In this document: positions 1 to 8,473 of the stretch, one piece after another
How positions within the stretch are numbered: the first letter of the stretch is position 1
How the letters are laid out: each line of letters opens with the position of its first letter
Source: Philodulcilactobacillus myokonensis
GTDB lineage: Bacteria > Bacillota > Bacilli > Lactobacillales > Lactobacillaceae
Direction of reading: 5' to 3'
Length of the DNA: 64,000 nucleotides
NCBI RefSeq assembly: GCF_027923585.1
Contig: NZ_BRPL01000002.1
Coordinates: 62,001 to 126,000, forward strand
Position numbers and translations under genes: made by a program
The notes under the pieces: generated by a model
What the model was told of the DNA's origin: nothing
The model's database searches: none
The model's input: the letters and a program-made list of their open reading frames with translations, nothing else

Positions 1-1081
1 CGAAGCCGAATAGTAAGACCCATAGTGACCATCCTGGCTGGACGATGGCAAAAATGACTTCGGCCGCAACAAAGATAATCGAAGCCCGCAATGACATTGG
101 AACCGCCCCATATTTATCACTCAAGACTCCACCTAAATAAGCGGTAAAGACGTTCACAACCGGTAGAATACTCATGATTAAACCGGTATTCGATGGTGAG
201 AATTTCAAATTATCCTGAATATAGAACGGCAGCAAAACATTATTGAAGTAAATAATGATATACATAAACATCAGCGCAATGATGCTAATTGAAAAGCCCG
301 GATTTTTAAACAACGATAGATCTAAAATTGGGTTTTTAACCTTCATTTCAATCCGGATAAAGATGGCAATTAAAATTGCGGTCACAATTAACGCTGCAAT
401 CACCGCTGGATTAGCAAAGCCAACCTCTTGACCGGTGAAAATGGCAACGAAGAAAATTCCGATTAAAACGGCTAAGACGGTAAAACCAGCGTAGTCAATT
501 TTAACCTTCAGCGGTCGTTTTGATGAATCCTTTTGGTAGACGAACTCGCCAAAGATAAAGGCCGCAATCCCAATTGGCACGTTAAAAAGGAAGATCCAGT
601 TCCAGTTGGCAATCGATAGAATTAAACCAGCAACTGCTGGTCCGGCAATGTAGCCAAGCTGGCCAATCGTCGTGTTAATGCCTAATGCCCGGCCACGAAC
701 GCTAAATGGTACCGATTCAGTAATAATGCCAAGGTTCGTTGCCATGGTCATTGAAGCGCCAAGTCCCTGAAGGCAACGGGCAATCAACAACACGATTAAA
801 TTCGGACTGAGCCCGCAAACAAGGGAGCTAAGCGTAAAAAGCAACGTTCCAATTTGAAAGATTTTCGGTTTACTGAATTGATCCCCCAATTTACCGAACA
901 AAATTAACGACATGCAAATCAAAACCAGGTAAGCGGATGAAATCCACTCTGCCTGGTTCATCGGAATTGCCAGACTCTTTGAGATTTGTGGCAACGCCGT
1001 GTTAACGATACTCATATCAACCGTTCCAAGGAATGACACGATGGCAACCGATAGAATAATGAGGAATTGTTTGTGATTCAT
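1..1081 (-). CDS. DHA2-family MFS drug efflux transporter (partial, C-terminus off the left edge)
   Basis: The reading frame is open from an ATG at 1079-1081 to the left edge, giving 360 residues without a stop. It begins MNHKQFLIILSVAIVSFLG and has many hydrophobic helices. The loop after helix 2 carries the MFS motif GKLGDQF, and TM5 has a GYIAGPAVAG-type antiporter motif. It is most like 14-helix EmrB/QacA proton-driven exporters, which pump drugs or toxic organics across the cytoplasmic membrane. A GGGGTGG ribosome binding site precedes the ATG. It lies head to tail with the next MFS gene, 69 bp away. The substrate cannot be told from sequence. Confidence 0.85.
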   Translation of the reverse strand, partial: MNHKQFLIILSVAIVSFLGTVDMSIVNTALPQISKSLAIPMNQAEWISSAYLVLICMSLILFGKLGDQFSKPKIFQIGTLLFTLSSLVCGLSPNLIVLLIARCLQGLGASMTMATNLGIITESVPFSVRGRALGINTTIGQLGYIAGPAVAGLILSIANWNWIFLFNVPIGIAAFIFGEFVYQKDSSKRPLKVKIDYAGFTVLAVLIGIFFVAIFTGQEVGFANPAVIAALIVTAILIAIFIRIEMKVKNPILDLSLFKNPGFSISIIALMFMYIIIYFNNVLLPFYIQDNLKFSPSNTGLIMSILPVVNVFTAYLGGVLSDKYGAVPMSLRASIIFVAAEVIFAIVQPGWSLWVLLFGF

Positions 1082-1150
1082 AATTTCCACCCCTTAATAA
1101 TTCTATTTAATCGGTCATCCCTATGATTGTCAACTACTATTGAATAAATA

Positions 1151-2929
1151 TTAATCCATGGCTTTAACTTTTAAATTTTTACGAACCCGATTCCTTTTCT
1201 TTCTAAACTTAAAGATTGGAACAACCAGTAGTGAAATAATGGGAACCCAGATCATAACCTGGTAGACATTCAAGAAGGCGTGTTTCATTTGTGTTTTGGC
1301 ATGGTGTTTAACTTTTGAAACGAGGTGATCAGCATCGTGTTGGGTCCGATTAACCTTTTGTCTGACTGCTTGATTAACTTTTTGGTCAATTGTCGATGCC
1401 AATTTAGTTTTAACTGGGGTTGGAATTTGAGCAACTGGAATTCCAGTCTTCTTTGAAAGCAAAGCCAATTTCTGATTATAAATCAGGTTGATCTTACGGT
1501 CAATTGCTGATTGTGAAACGTGAATTTTACTCATCTGAACCTGATGGTTAACGTTATTGACCTTCGTGCTGTTCGGGTTCAATTTGTCTTCTAATTTGTG
1601 ATTGATTTTATGCTTCACATTGCTTGCCAAATTCATATTTTCTACTTGATTCTGACCATAATTCAAAGTATTCTGTTTGGCTGTCTTAATATTTCCGGAA
1701 AGAATCGTCATGAAAATGGCAATTGCTAAGACCAACCCGACCTGGCGAAAAACATTCGCAACGCTTTGCGATTCAGTGAGCAAACTGCCTTTGAAATCAG
1801 ACACGGCAAGGATATTGGAAGTGGAGACAATCATCCCGTAACCGACTCCTAGAACAATATCACCAATGATTAACTGATTATAATTCTGGTCTAAATTCAA
1901 ATTGGCCATCATGTAATAACTAATTGCAATAATAATTAAACCGGCGCCAATCAATAGTTTATTATTAATTTTCCTAACTAAGAGTGAAAAGATAATGACA
2001 GAAAGCATGACTGAAATTGAATATGGCGTAATCATCAAAGCGGCATCTAATTCACTCATCCCTTGAACCCGGGTCAAGAACGTCGGAATCAAAGCGACCA
2101 GTCCACCTAATAGGTATTGGGCTACAATCAGACTAATTCCAGCTCCATCAAAATTCCGACTCTTGAATAGTTTCATATCAATCATCGGATGCTTCGATTT
2201 TGTCTCAAAAATAATGAAGAATATAAATGAAACGATTGCAACGACAAATAATGAAACGATAGTGGTTGAATGCCAGTCCCAATCGTTACCACGGACCAAA
2301 CCGAGTGAAAGCGAGAAGAGCATAATCATACTTAACAGTGAACCAATGTAATCAATCTTAACTGGATTGGTCTTTTCGTGGGTCAGCGGTAGGATCATGG
2401 CAAAGATGGCTAAATCTAAGATTACCAACGGAACGTTAATCCAAAAGACCCACTTCCAACTCCAGTATTGAGCAACAAATCCACCCATACTGGGTCCTAA
2501 TGCAACTGCCAAACCTTGGGCACCGGCTAATGCAGCCACCACCTTGTTTCGGTTCTTCTGATTAGCCTGAGAAATCCCGATCACCATACTGGTCGGAATA
2601 ATGGCCGCCGCACCAACACTTTGGATGAATCTAGCAAACAGCATGAATGGTAAGTTGGTGGAAGAACCGGAAAGCAAAGATCCAATTCCAAAAACAATCA
2701 ATCCAGCAAAAACGAATTTATCCTGGCCGACTTTTTCAGCCAAGCGACCAAATGGAATAATCAACGTGGCGAACACAATCGTGTAGACATTAATTGTCCA
2801 CGATAAGTTATCTAAACTTTGGTTAAATGCTCCCTGAATTTCCGGAAGTAGAATCGTCATGACGGAAACGTCCATCATACAAAGCAGTGTCCCCAGCATC
2901 AAAACTGGAATAATAAATTTTTTCTTCAT
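1151..2929 (-). CDS. DHA2-family MFS efflux transporter with a long extracytoplasmic insert
   Basis: This is an EmrB/QacA-like exporter of about 592 residues. MDVSVMTILLPEIQ in TM1 and GRLAEKVGQ in the first cytoplasmic loop mark the MFS fold, and QGLAVALGPSMGG is antiporter motif C. Between the last two helices is an unusual insert of roughly 150 residues, rich in K, N, Q and V, possibly coiled coil. The short basic tail ends KVKAMD. The open frame extends to 2950, but AAAGGAG lies inside that extension. The ATG at 2927-2929 sits 8 bases after GGAG and is the better start. The divergent TetR gene 160 bp away is the probable repressor. Confidence 0.87.
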   Translation of the reverse strand: MKKKFIIPVLMLGTLLCMMDVSVMTILLPEIQGAFNQSLDNLSWTINVYTIVFATLIIPFGRLAEKVGQDKFVFAGLIVFGIGSLLSGSSTNLPFMLFARFIQSVGAAAIIPTSMVIGISQANQKNRNKVVAALAGAQGLAVALGPSMGGFVAQYWSWKWVFWINVPLVILDLAIFAMILPLTHEKTNPVKIDYIGSLLSMIMLFSLSLGLVRGNDWDWHSTTIVSLFVVAIVSFIFFIIFETKSKHPMIDMKLFKSRNFDGAGISLIVAQYLLGGLVALIPTFLTRVQGMSELDAALMITPYSISVMLSVIIFSLLVRKINNKLLIGAGLIIIAISYYMMANLNLDQNYNQLIIGDIVLGVGYGMIVSTSNILAVSDFKGSLLTESQSVANVFRQVGLVLAIAIFMTILSGNIKTAKQNTLNYGQNQVENMNLASNVKHKINHKLEDKLNPNSTKVNNVNHQVQMSKIHVSQSAIDRKINLIYNQKLALLSKKTGIPVAQIPTPVKTKLASTIDQKVNQAVRQKVNRTQHDADHLVSKVKHHAKTQMKHAFLNVYQVMIWVPIISLLVVPIFKFRKKRNRVRKNLKVKAMD

Positions 2930-2987
2930 CTTCATCGCTCCTTTTAGCATTAATGAGTTTTAATTACGCATGTGCGCTGAAGTTGCA

Positions 2988-3056
2988 CACTTGTGAATTA
3001 ATATATTTTGAGTATAATGAGGTTTAAAAATTAAAACAATTAAATCCGCACAAGTG
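2988..3056. promoter_or_regulatory. Candidate TetR operator pair and promoter
   Basis: CACTTGTG at 2988-2995 and its exact inverse CACAAGTG at 3049-3056 flank a TATAAT at 3013-3018. A possible -35, TTGTGA, lies at 2991-2996, 16 bases upstream. The second copy is within a small palindrome GCACAAGTGC (3048-3057). The position between a TetR gene and a divergent efflux gene suggests autoregulatory and pump operators. This is inference from repeat symmetry. Confidence 0.5.
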
Positions 3057-3089
3057 CTACAAAATTCAATCATTGTGCATGAAAGAAGA

Positions 3090-3662
3090 ATGGATATGAA
3101 TGGAAAAGACCGGATGGTTCAAATGTCTAAGAAATGGTTGACTGACTCCCTATTTGAATTAATGGAAGAAAAGCCGTACCAAGATATTACAGTGACGATG
3201 ATTACTAACCATGCCCAATTATCAAGGCGGACATTCTACCGTTATTTTAAAGATAAAAATACTTTATTATTGAATTACCGTGAACAAATATGGAATCAGT
3301 ATTTTGAAATTATTAAGACTAAGATTAAAGCATCAAAAAAGCTTTCATACAATTTAATCATCAATACCGTTTTTGGTTTTCTATGGGAACACAGAGACCG
3401 GATGCGAATTTTGATTCAGCAAGATTTATTTTTATCGCTGTTCATTCCAAAGACGTCGGAAATGTTATTTATATACGATCACTTCAACATGCCATGGCAC
3501 ATTCATGGTAACCGGGATCAAATTGTTGCTGTTTTAGATTTCGTGATTGGTGGCTATTTCAACGTGGCCAAACGATGGCTCATGGAGAAGCATCCCAAAG
3601 ATCCAGGCCAGCTTGCGGTCACACTATCTAAAGCAATTTTTAAATTGAATCAAAATAAATAA
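3090..3662 (+). CDS. TetR/AcrR-family transcriptional regulator
   Basis: About 190 residues. The N-terminal helix-turn-helix reads DITVTMITNHAQLSRRTFYRYFKD, split here as DITVTMITNHAQ then LSRRTFYRYFKD, typical of TetR proteins. The C-terminal ligand domain is unassigned. The frame can be opened at a GTG at 3054, but that codon lies inside the inverted repeat taken to be an operator. ATG 3090 (or 3096, after GAAAGAAG) gives a normal TetR N-terminus. It is divergent from the DHA2 pump and probably represses it and itself until a toxic ligand binds. A hairpin at 3664-3698 follows the stop. Confidence 0.85.
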   Translation: MDMNGKDRMVQMSKKWLTDSLFELMEEKPYQDITVTMITNHAQLSRRTFYRYFKDKNTLLLNYREQIWNQYFEIIKTKIKASKKLSYNLIINTVFGFLWEHRDRMRILIQQDLFLSLFIPKTSEMLFIYDHFNMPWHIHGNRDQIVAVLDFVIGGYFNVAKRWLMEKHPKDPGQLAVTLSKAIFKLNQNK

Positions 3663-3663
3663 A

Positions 3664-3704
3664 AAAGGATCTGTCAGTTTAAATCACTGACAAATCCCTT
3701 TAGT
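3664..3704 (+). terminator. Rho-independent terminator after the TetR gene
   Basis: Inverted repeat with GGATcTGTCAGT and ACTGACAaATCC arms followed by a T-rich stretch, immediately after the tetR stop. Confidence 0.7.
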
Positions 3705-3716
3705 TTTAAATCACGA

Positions 3717-4367
3717 TTAATATGAAATGGAGTTTACATTGTGTCGTTTCTGCTGATTAGTGCTCCAAGCAAAGGTTTTCGCAACGCCCAAAATCTTATT
3801 TTTGGGAACGAAGCCCCAGTAACGACTATCGAATGAAACACGGCGGTGATCACCCATGACAAAGTACTTCCCCTTCGGCACCTTAATCGATTGGGTGTCT
3901 TGATTCCAGTGCACTGCTAACGATGGCAAGCTCCAGTGAGAAATGGCTTGCGGTGAGATTGAATTAATATAACCGGTTCCCTTCGTTGAGCGTTGGTACG
4001 GACTAATGAAGTTTTGATTAATCTGTTTACCATTCACGTAGACCTGATTATTTTTAAAACTGACAGTATCACCAGGCATCCCAATGACTCGCTTGACGTA
4101 GTATGTATGCGGTTGACTAGCGTCCGGGCTTTCGCCGTGAGCATCAAATACAACGACACTTAAATGTTTGATTTTGGCTTGCCGCCAAACCATTAATTTT
4201 TCACGGTTCTCTAAATTCGGTTGCATCGAATCACCGTCAACATCTGCTGTCGTCACCAGAAATTGTTCACACAAAAGCGCGATGATAACGCCAATTGCAA
4301 TTGGAACCACCCAGTTTTTTACAATCGACCAAAGACTTCCATTTGATGGTTTAGATTGATTATTCAT
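3717..4367 (-). CDS. lepB: Signal peptidase I (paralogue 1)
   Basis: A membrane serine protease of 216 residues that cleaves Sec signal peptides. One N-terminal helix (VVPIAIGVIIALLCEQFLV) anchors it. The catalytic serine is in VDGDSMQPNL and the general-base lysine in YYVKRVIGMPGD. GDHRRVSFDSRYWG is the C-terminal box E. The frame reaches 4382, but its first codons ATGAGGAG are themselves the ribosome binding site, so the ATG at 4365-4367 is chosen. A close paralogue lies at 8474-9115; the two share long identical blocks such as VIGMPGDTVSFKNNQ. Terminal transcription is leftward and monocistronic. Confidence 0.93.
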   Translation of the reverse strand: MNNQSKPSNGSLWSIVKNWVVPIAIGVIIALLCEQFLVTTADVDGDSMQPNLENREKLMVWRQAKIKHLSVVVFDAHGESPDASQPHTYYVKRVIGMPGDTVSFKNNQVYVNGKQINQNFISPYQRSTKGTGYINSISPQAISHWSLPSLAVHWNQDTQSIKVPKGKYFVMGDHRRVSFDSRYWGFVPKNKILGVAKTFAWSTNQQKRHNVNSISY

Positions 4368-4474
4368 GCATATTCTCCTCATATTTTTGAATTAATCACA
4401 TTATATCTTAAATATTTGGATTGATACAAAAATTAAAATGTTTAAGTCAAAAAATGTCATAAAATGATAATTGA

Positions 4475-4521
4475 TTGGCGTAAATTGATGTTATTAAATT
4501 TAAAATCAAGATATAAAATAT
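4475..4521 (+). promoter_or_regulatory. Candidate AraC-activated promoter, copy 1
   Basis: TTGGC (4475-4479), TGATGTT (4486-4492) and ATATAAAAT (4511-4519) recur with exactly the same spacing upstream of the RibD-like gene at 6411-6457. The -10-like element has no good -35 at 17 bp, which fits an activator-dependent promoter. The AraC gene in between is the obvious candidate regulator. Confidence 0.6.
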
Positions 4522-4559
4522 AAACAGAATTAATCAATGACAAAGGAGCTAACAAAAAC

Positions 4560-5378
4560 ATGAAAAATAAAGTTGTTTTAATAACCGGAGCAAGTAGTGG
4601 CATCGGTTATCAGACCGCTAAAGTTTTATCTCGAAATGGTTATAAAGTTTATGGAGGAGCTAGAAGGGTCGAAAAAATTAAGCCATTAAAGAAATTTGGC
4701 GTTAGACCACTAAAATTAGATGTAACTCAAAGTGAATCAGTCAAGAATGCTATTAATACAATTATTGCTAAGGAACACAGTATTTATGGATTGGTTAATA
4801 ATGCAGGTTATGGATCGTATGGAGCGATTGAAAACGTTAGTATCAGTGAAGCTAAAAAACAGATGGAAGTAAATGTATTTGGAATGATCAGAATCATCAA
4901 AATGGTTTTACCATATATGAGAAAAGAACATTCAGGCAAAATCATTAATATTTCTTCTATCGGTGGACGTGTCGTTAGTTATTTCGGTGGTTGGTACCAT
5001 GCAAGTAAATATTCGGTCGAAGCATTAAGTGATGCTATCAGAATGGAAACTAAACCATTTGGCATCAAAGTATCATTAATTGAACCAGGTGGTATCAAAA
5101 CAAATTGGGGTCATATTGCTGCCAATCATTTAATCAAATCATCCCAAAATACACCCTATCAAGAAGCAGCATTAAAAGCTGGTAAGGGGATGGATAAACA
5201 ATACAATAGTAAAATGCTTTCTAATCCAATGGTAGTATCTAAAAGAATTCTTAAAGCAATGAATTCTAATCATCCCAGAACCAGATACGTAATGGGATTT
5301 GGTTCAAAATCTGGAATATTATTGCATTCAATTTTACCAACCCCATTATTTGATTTTATGATGATGCATATGTCTTAA
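4560..5378 (+). CDS. Short-chain dehydrogenase/reductase
   Basis: A classical SDR of 272 residues that should use NAD(P)(H). TGASSGIG near residue 9 is the cofactor glycine motif, NNAG is the structural motif, and Ser in NISSIGG with YHASK supplies the catalytic Ser-Tyr-Lys. The tail after PGGIKTNWG probably forms the substrate lid. It starts 49 bp after the proposed AraC-controlled -10 and is followed 17 bp later by the AraC gene, so the two are very likely co-transcribed. The substrate is unknown. The region is more AT-rich than the core operons. Confidence 0.9.
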   Translation: MKNKVVLITGASSGIGYQTAKVLSRNGYKVYGGARRVEKIKPLKKFGVRPLKLDVTQSESVKNAINTIIAKEHSIYGLVNNAGYGSYGAIENVSISEAKKQMEVNVFGMIRIIKMVLPYMRKEHSGKIINISSIGGRVVSYFGGWYHASKYSVEALSDAIRMETKPFGIKVSLIEPGGIKTNWGHIAANHLIKSSQNTPYQEAALKAGKGMDKQYNSKMLSNPMVVSKRILKAMNSNHPRTRYVMGFGSKSGILLHSILPTPLFDFMMMHMS

Positions 5379-5395
5379 ATATAGGAGCTTGTAAA

Positions 5396-6382
5396 ATGAA
5401 AAATTACATTTTAGATGGACAGTATCTTAAATATTTTCAATCATCCAGTCTAGATATTCATAAAGTATTAAAACAAATGAATTTACCTTTTGACTTCTTT
5501 AATCGAAAATATCCGTCTATTAATGAACGTGATTATTATCGGTTTATGAAGTTAATTGGAAACCAAATTAATAATCCTAACTTACCAATTAAATTAGCTA
5601 CTGATAATAATGTTAAAACATTCTCACCGTCAATTTTTGCATCATATTGCAGTAAAGATGGAATTGCATTTATAAATCGGATTGCACAATATAAACGTTT
5701 AATTGCACCGATTAAATATGAAATTAATCAAAATAATTATGAAGTAAATTTAAAAATATTACCTAGTAATAATACTCTTATAATCCCAAAGTTTTTATTG
5801 GAAATTGAAATGATTTTTGTTATTCATATAATAAGATCAGCTACTAATAAAGAAATTATTCCCCAAAGTATCACTTCTAATTTTTCATTTGATGATAAAT
5901 TTTCTGAATATGTTAAATGCAAAATTATAAACGGTGCTCCCAATCAAATTAATTTTAACTATCAAGATTTGAAGAAACCATTTATTAGTTACAATCAAAG
6001 CATGCTAGATTTCTTTAAACCCGTTTTAAAGAAACAATTAAATAACTTTAATACCGACAATAGTTGTGCTGCTAATGTTCAGAACGCTCTTGTAAAGCTG
6101 CTGCCAAGTGGTCAATATTTAATTGAAAATGTTGCTAATGAATTAAATATCAGCAAAAGAACTTTGCAAAGAGAATTAAAGAATGAAAAAACATCATTTC
6201 GTGAACAATTGAATCATACTAGAAAATTATTAGCTGAAAATTATCTAAGAAATACTGACATGTCCACTTACGATGTCGCTTTTCTACTGGGTTACCAAGA
6301 ATTAAATTCATTTTTACGTGCTTTTTCTTCATGGACTGGCAATACAATTAGCGATTACAAAAAGGGGAATATCAATAAATAA
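5396..6382 (+). CDS. AraC-family transcriptional regulator
   Basis: 328 residues with an N-terminal sensing region of about 230 residues, resembling the arabinose-binding-like domain of OruR/QseD-type regulators. The C-terminal double helix-turn-helix has LIENVANELNISKRTLQREL and YDVAFLLGYQELNSFLRAF, the AraC/XylS pattern. An ATG preceded by AGGAGC starts it 17 bp after the SDR gene. It probably activates both its own operon and the downstream RibD-like gene through the duplicated TTGGC/TGATGTT element. The inducer is unknown. Confidence 0.88.
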   Translation: MKNYILDGQYLKYFQSSSLDIHKVLKQMNLPFDFFNRKYPSINERDYYRFMKLIGNQINNPNLPIKLATDNNVKTFSPSIFASYCSKDGIAFINRIAQYKRLIAPIKYEINQNNYEVNLKILPSNNTLIIPKFLLEIEMIFVIHIIRSATNKEIIPQSITSNFSFDDKFSEYVKCKIINGAPNQINFNYQDLKKPFISYNQSMLDFFKPVLKKQLNNFNTDNSCAANVQNALVKLLPSGQYLIENVANELNISKRTLQRELKNEKTSFREQLNHTRKLLAENYLRNTDMSTYDVAFLLGYQELNSFLRAFSSWTGNTISDYKKGNINK

Positions 6383-6410
6383 TATTGTTTTGGCGTTAAA
6401 AGATATTTTT

Positions 6411-6457
6411 TTGGCATATACTGATGTTCAAAATTTAAATACCCAAATATAAAATGT
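6411..6457 (+). promoter_or_regulatory. Candidate AraC-activated promoter, copy 2
   Basis: TTGGC (6411-6415), TGATGTT (6422-6428) and ATATAAAAT (6447-6455) reproduce the element at 4475-4519 with identical spacing. A further TTTTGGCGTTA lies just upstream at 6388-6398. A TATAAT at 6461-6466 could serve as an alternative -10. Confidence 0.6.
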
Positions 6458-6517
6458 CAGTATAATGATTAATTAAATTAATCATTACTAAATATAAAAA
6501 TGAAAGGAGCAATAAAC

Positions 6518-7255
6518 ATGGATCGTCCATATGTTTTTTGTTACATGGCACCATCAATTGATGGAAAAATATCAGGCCCATACCAATCAGCAGACTCTGT
6601 AAAAAAAAGTGATGCTAGAAAATCATTTTATGCGGAAGCATTTCTCCCGAACGGATATTATTATGATCATCAAGGCATTATGTGTGGCCGTCTAACAACA
6701 GAGAAAAATATCACCCATTATAAAAAGCCACAATTAAATCAAAATGTCAAAAATGTACCACAAGGAGATTTTGTAGCTAACACTGAACCTAATCCGTTTT
6801 ATATTTCAATTGATCCACACGGTAAATTGGATTGGCAATCTAATCAGATTAATTATGGCAACATTAAAATGAATGTTTTAGAAATAATTACAGAAAAAAC
6901 AAGTAATCCTTACAAGCAATTTTTAAGAGATCAAAACATTTCTTACATTATTGCTGGAAACCAGAAACTAGATTTATCGATTGCATTAAAGAAAATAAAA
7001 TCATTATTTAAAGTAAATAAAATGATGTTAGGCGGTGGTGGTGTTCTAAACTGGTCATTAGTTCAACAAGGACTATGTGATGAAGTCAGTATTATGATTA
7101 TGCCATCTGCTGATGGAAGTCAGGATACGCCTTCTCTATTCCAATCTAAGCCTGGAATATCTACCAACCGACCAGTTAATTTTCATCTACAAGATGTTAA
7201 AGGAAAGAACAATGTTGCATGGTTAAGATATAAAGTTGAATCAATTAATAAATGA
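6518..7255 (+). CDS. RibD C-terminal / dihydrofolate-reductase-like reductase
   Basis: 245 residues of the RibD-C reductase fold. APSIDGKISG near the N-terminus is the family's opening strand and helix, and KMMLGGGGVLNWSLVQQG is the NADPH-binding glycine loop plus helix. There is no deaminase domain and no riboflavin operon nearby, so a riboflavin role is unlikely; stand-alone members reduce various small molecules. The frame opens at 6500, but AAAGGAG occurs within it, so ATG 6518, 8 bases after GGAG, is preferred. It appears to share the AraC-controlled promoter type of the SDR operon. Confidence 0.82.
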   Translation: MDRPYVFCYMAPSIDGKISGPYQSADSVKKSDARKSFYAEAFLPNGYYYDHQGIMCGRLTTEKNITHYKKPQLNQNVKNVPQGDFVANTEPNPFYISIDPHGKLDWQSNQINYGNIKMNVLEIITEKTSNPYKQFLRDQNISYIIAGNQKLDLSIALKKIKSLFKVNKMMLGGGGVLNWSLVQQGLCDEVSIMIMPSADGSQDTPSLFQSKPGISTNRPVNFHLQDVKGKNNVAWLRYKVESINK

Positions 7256-7270
7256 TAATATATTTTAAAA

Positions 7271-7318
7271 AATAAAAAAAAATGAACCTCTAAATAATTT
7301 AGAGGTTCATTTTTTATG
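7271..7318. terminator. Bidirectional terminator
   Basis: AAATGAACCTCTAAAT and ATTTAGAGGTTCATTT form a near-perfect hairpin with A/T tracts on both sides, between convergent genes. Confidence 0.85.
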
Positions 7319-7360
7319 TTCTCACACTTGCTGTGAATTGTTTTGATTTAAACGATTTAT

Positions 7361-7951
7361 TTACTGTAATTTTAAGAAAGCATCAGCCTTCTTGTTAGCA
7401 ACAACTGAGTAATAGATCCAAAGAAAAGCGAAGTTTTCAACTTCTGCTGTTCGGCTTAGATCATTAATCGGTTGAGAATCGAATCCCATCTGATTAGCAA
7501 TCTTAGTTACATGGGACAAAGCATCTTTATCATCACTAACTACAAATTGAAATGCACCCTTCGGATTGCCTAATACTGGTGCATCTACATGATTAAAGGT
7601 CTCAACGATGTGGCTATCTGGTAATTCACTTTGTAAGTTTTCGGCACCGGATTGACCATTAAATGTTTGAACACCACTCATGTCTGCCTTAATTGGATTC
7701 ATCATATCAATGATGGTTTTATTTTTAAGGTCAGCTTTATGATCAGCAACGATTTTCAATGAAGTATCGTATGGTAATGCCAAAATAATTACTTGGCCAC
7801 TATCTTTGATGGCACTTTCAATTGAAACTGCATTATCCATTTTTTCGGGTGATCTTAAACCAACTTTTACATTGAAATGAGCACCTTTTAAACTATTAAT
7901 AATACTACTTCCGGCGGCTCCTCCGCCAATAACTGTGATAACTTCTGACAT
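7361..7951 (-). CDS. NADPH-dependent F420-reductase-like Rossmann oxidoreductase
   Basis: 196 residues. VITVIGGGAAGSSI is an N-terminal dinucleotide-binding motif, followed by GLRSPEKM, consistent with NADP preference. ILALPYDT and ETFNHVDAPVLGNP fit the F420:NADP oxidoreductase / pyrroline-5-carboxylate reductase-like superfamily (PF03807). Lactobacilli do not make F420, so the real electron acceptor is unknown. A GGGAG site precedes the ATG. It is divergent from the HxlR gene across 142 bp holding a GTAAC palindrome, so HxlR probably controls it. Confidence 0.83.
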   Translation of the reverse strand: MSEVITVIGGGAAGSSIINSLKGAHFNVKVGLRSPEKMDNAVSIESAIKDSGQVIILALPYDTSLKIVADHKADLKNKTIIDMMNPIKADMSGVQTFNGQSGAENLQSELPDSHIVETFNHVDAPVLGNPKGAFQFVVSDDKDALSHVTKIANQMGFDSQPINDLSRTAEVENFAFLWIYYSVVANKKADAFLKLQ

Positions 7952-8027
7952 AATGTATATCTCCCTTACTTATATGATGAATTCATAGTATCATGTAAAA
8001 ATGAAGCTCGTAAGTAGGCACTTTGTG

Positions 8028-8041
8028 GTAACCTAAGTTAC
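8028..8041. promoter_or_regulatory. Candidate HxlR operator
   Basis: GTAAC-CTAA-GTTAC is a perfect 5-bp palindrome in the divergent promoter region. It is flanked by two related blocks, GTAGGCACTTTGT and GTAGCATTTGT, which may be further half-sites. Confidence 0.5.
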
Positions 8042-8093
8042 TAAAAAGTAGCATTTGTAGTCAAATCAGGATTTATGTAAGGAGAAAAAAATT

Positions 8094-8426
8094 ATGAAAA
8101 AACAATGTCCGGTTGCCACCACCATGAATTTAATCGATAATAAATGGAAGATTTTAATATTAAGAGATATTTTAAAGGGACCGAAACGATTTGGATTTTT
8201 AAAAAAATCCGTCGTGGGCATCAGTTCCAAAATGTTATCCCAAAATTTACATGAGATGGAAAGGGATGGCATTTTAAACAGAAAGGTCTTTCCAGAAGTT
8301 CCCCCACACGTTGAATATAGTTTAAGTCCATTGGGAGAAAGCATGCGTCCCATCATTCGTTCAATGGAAAAATGGGGAAATAATTATCTTGAAAATGTTA
8401 AAGGCAAGCAACAAATTAAATTTTGA
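8094..8426 (+). CDS. HxlR-family winged-helix regulator
   Basis: 110 residues, the usual HxlR length. The N-terminal CPVATTMNLIDNKWKILILRD has the conserved early Cys and the DNKWK-like helix. The winged helix continues through GISSKMLSQNLHEMERDG and VEYSLSPLGESMRP. Such proteins often sense electrophiles through the N-terminal Cys (YodB/HypR type). An AAGGAG site precedes the ATG. It is divergent from the Rossmann reductase, the probable target, which would fit a reactive-carbonyl or quinone response. Confidence 0.9.
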   Translation: MKKQCPVATTMNLIDNKWKILILRDILKGPKRFGFLKKSVVGISSKMLSQNLHEMERDGILNRKVFPEVPPHVEYSLSPLGESMRPIIRSMEKWGNNYLENVKGKQQIKF

Positions 8427-8428
8427 TC

Positions 8429-8466
8429 CAAAAAATCCACTGGCAAAAATGCCAGTGGATTTTATT
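8429..8466. terminator. Bidirectional terminator
   Basis: AAAATCCACTGGCA and TGCCAGTGGATTTT hairpin between the convergent hxlR and signal peptidase genes. Confidence 0.85.
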
Positions 8467-8473
8467 TTTTATA

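Noticed and set aside
8094-8356. The overlapping 96-codon frame opposite the HxlR gene, and similar frames opposite gyrB, mnmE, mnmG, the APC permeases and others.
   Set aside because: They are antisense shadows of strongly recognised genes, with no own ribosome binding sites or family resemblance.
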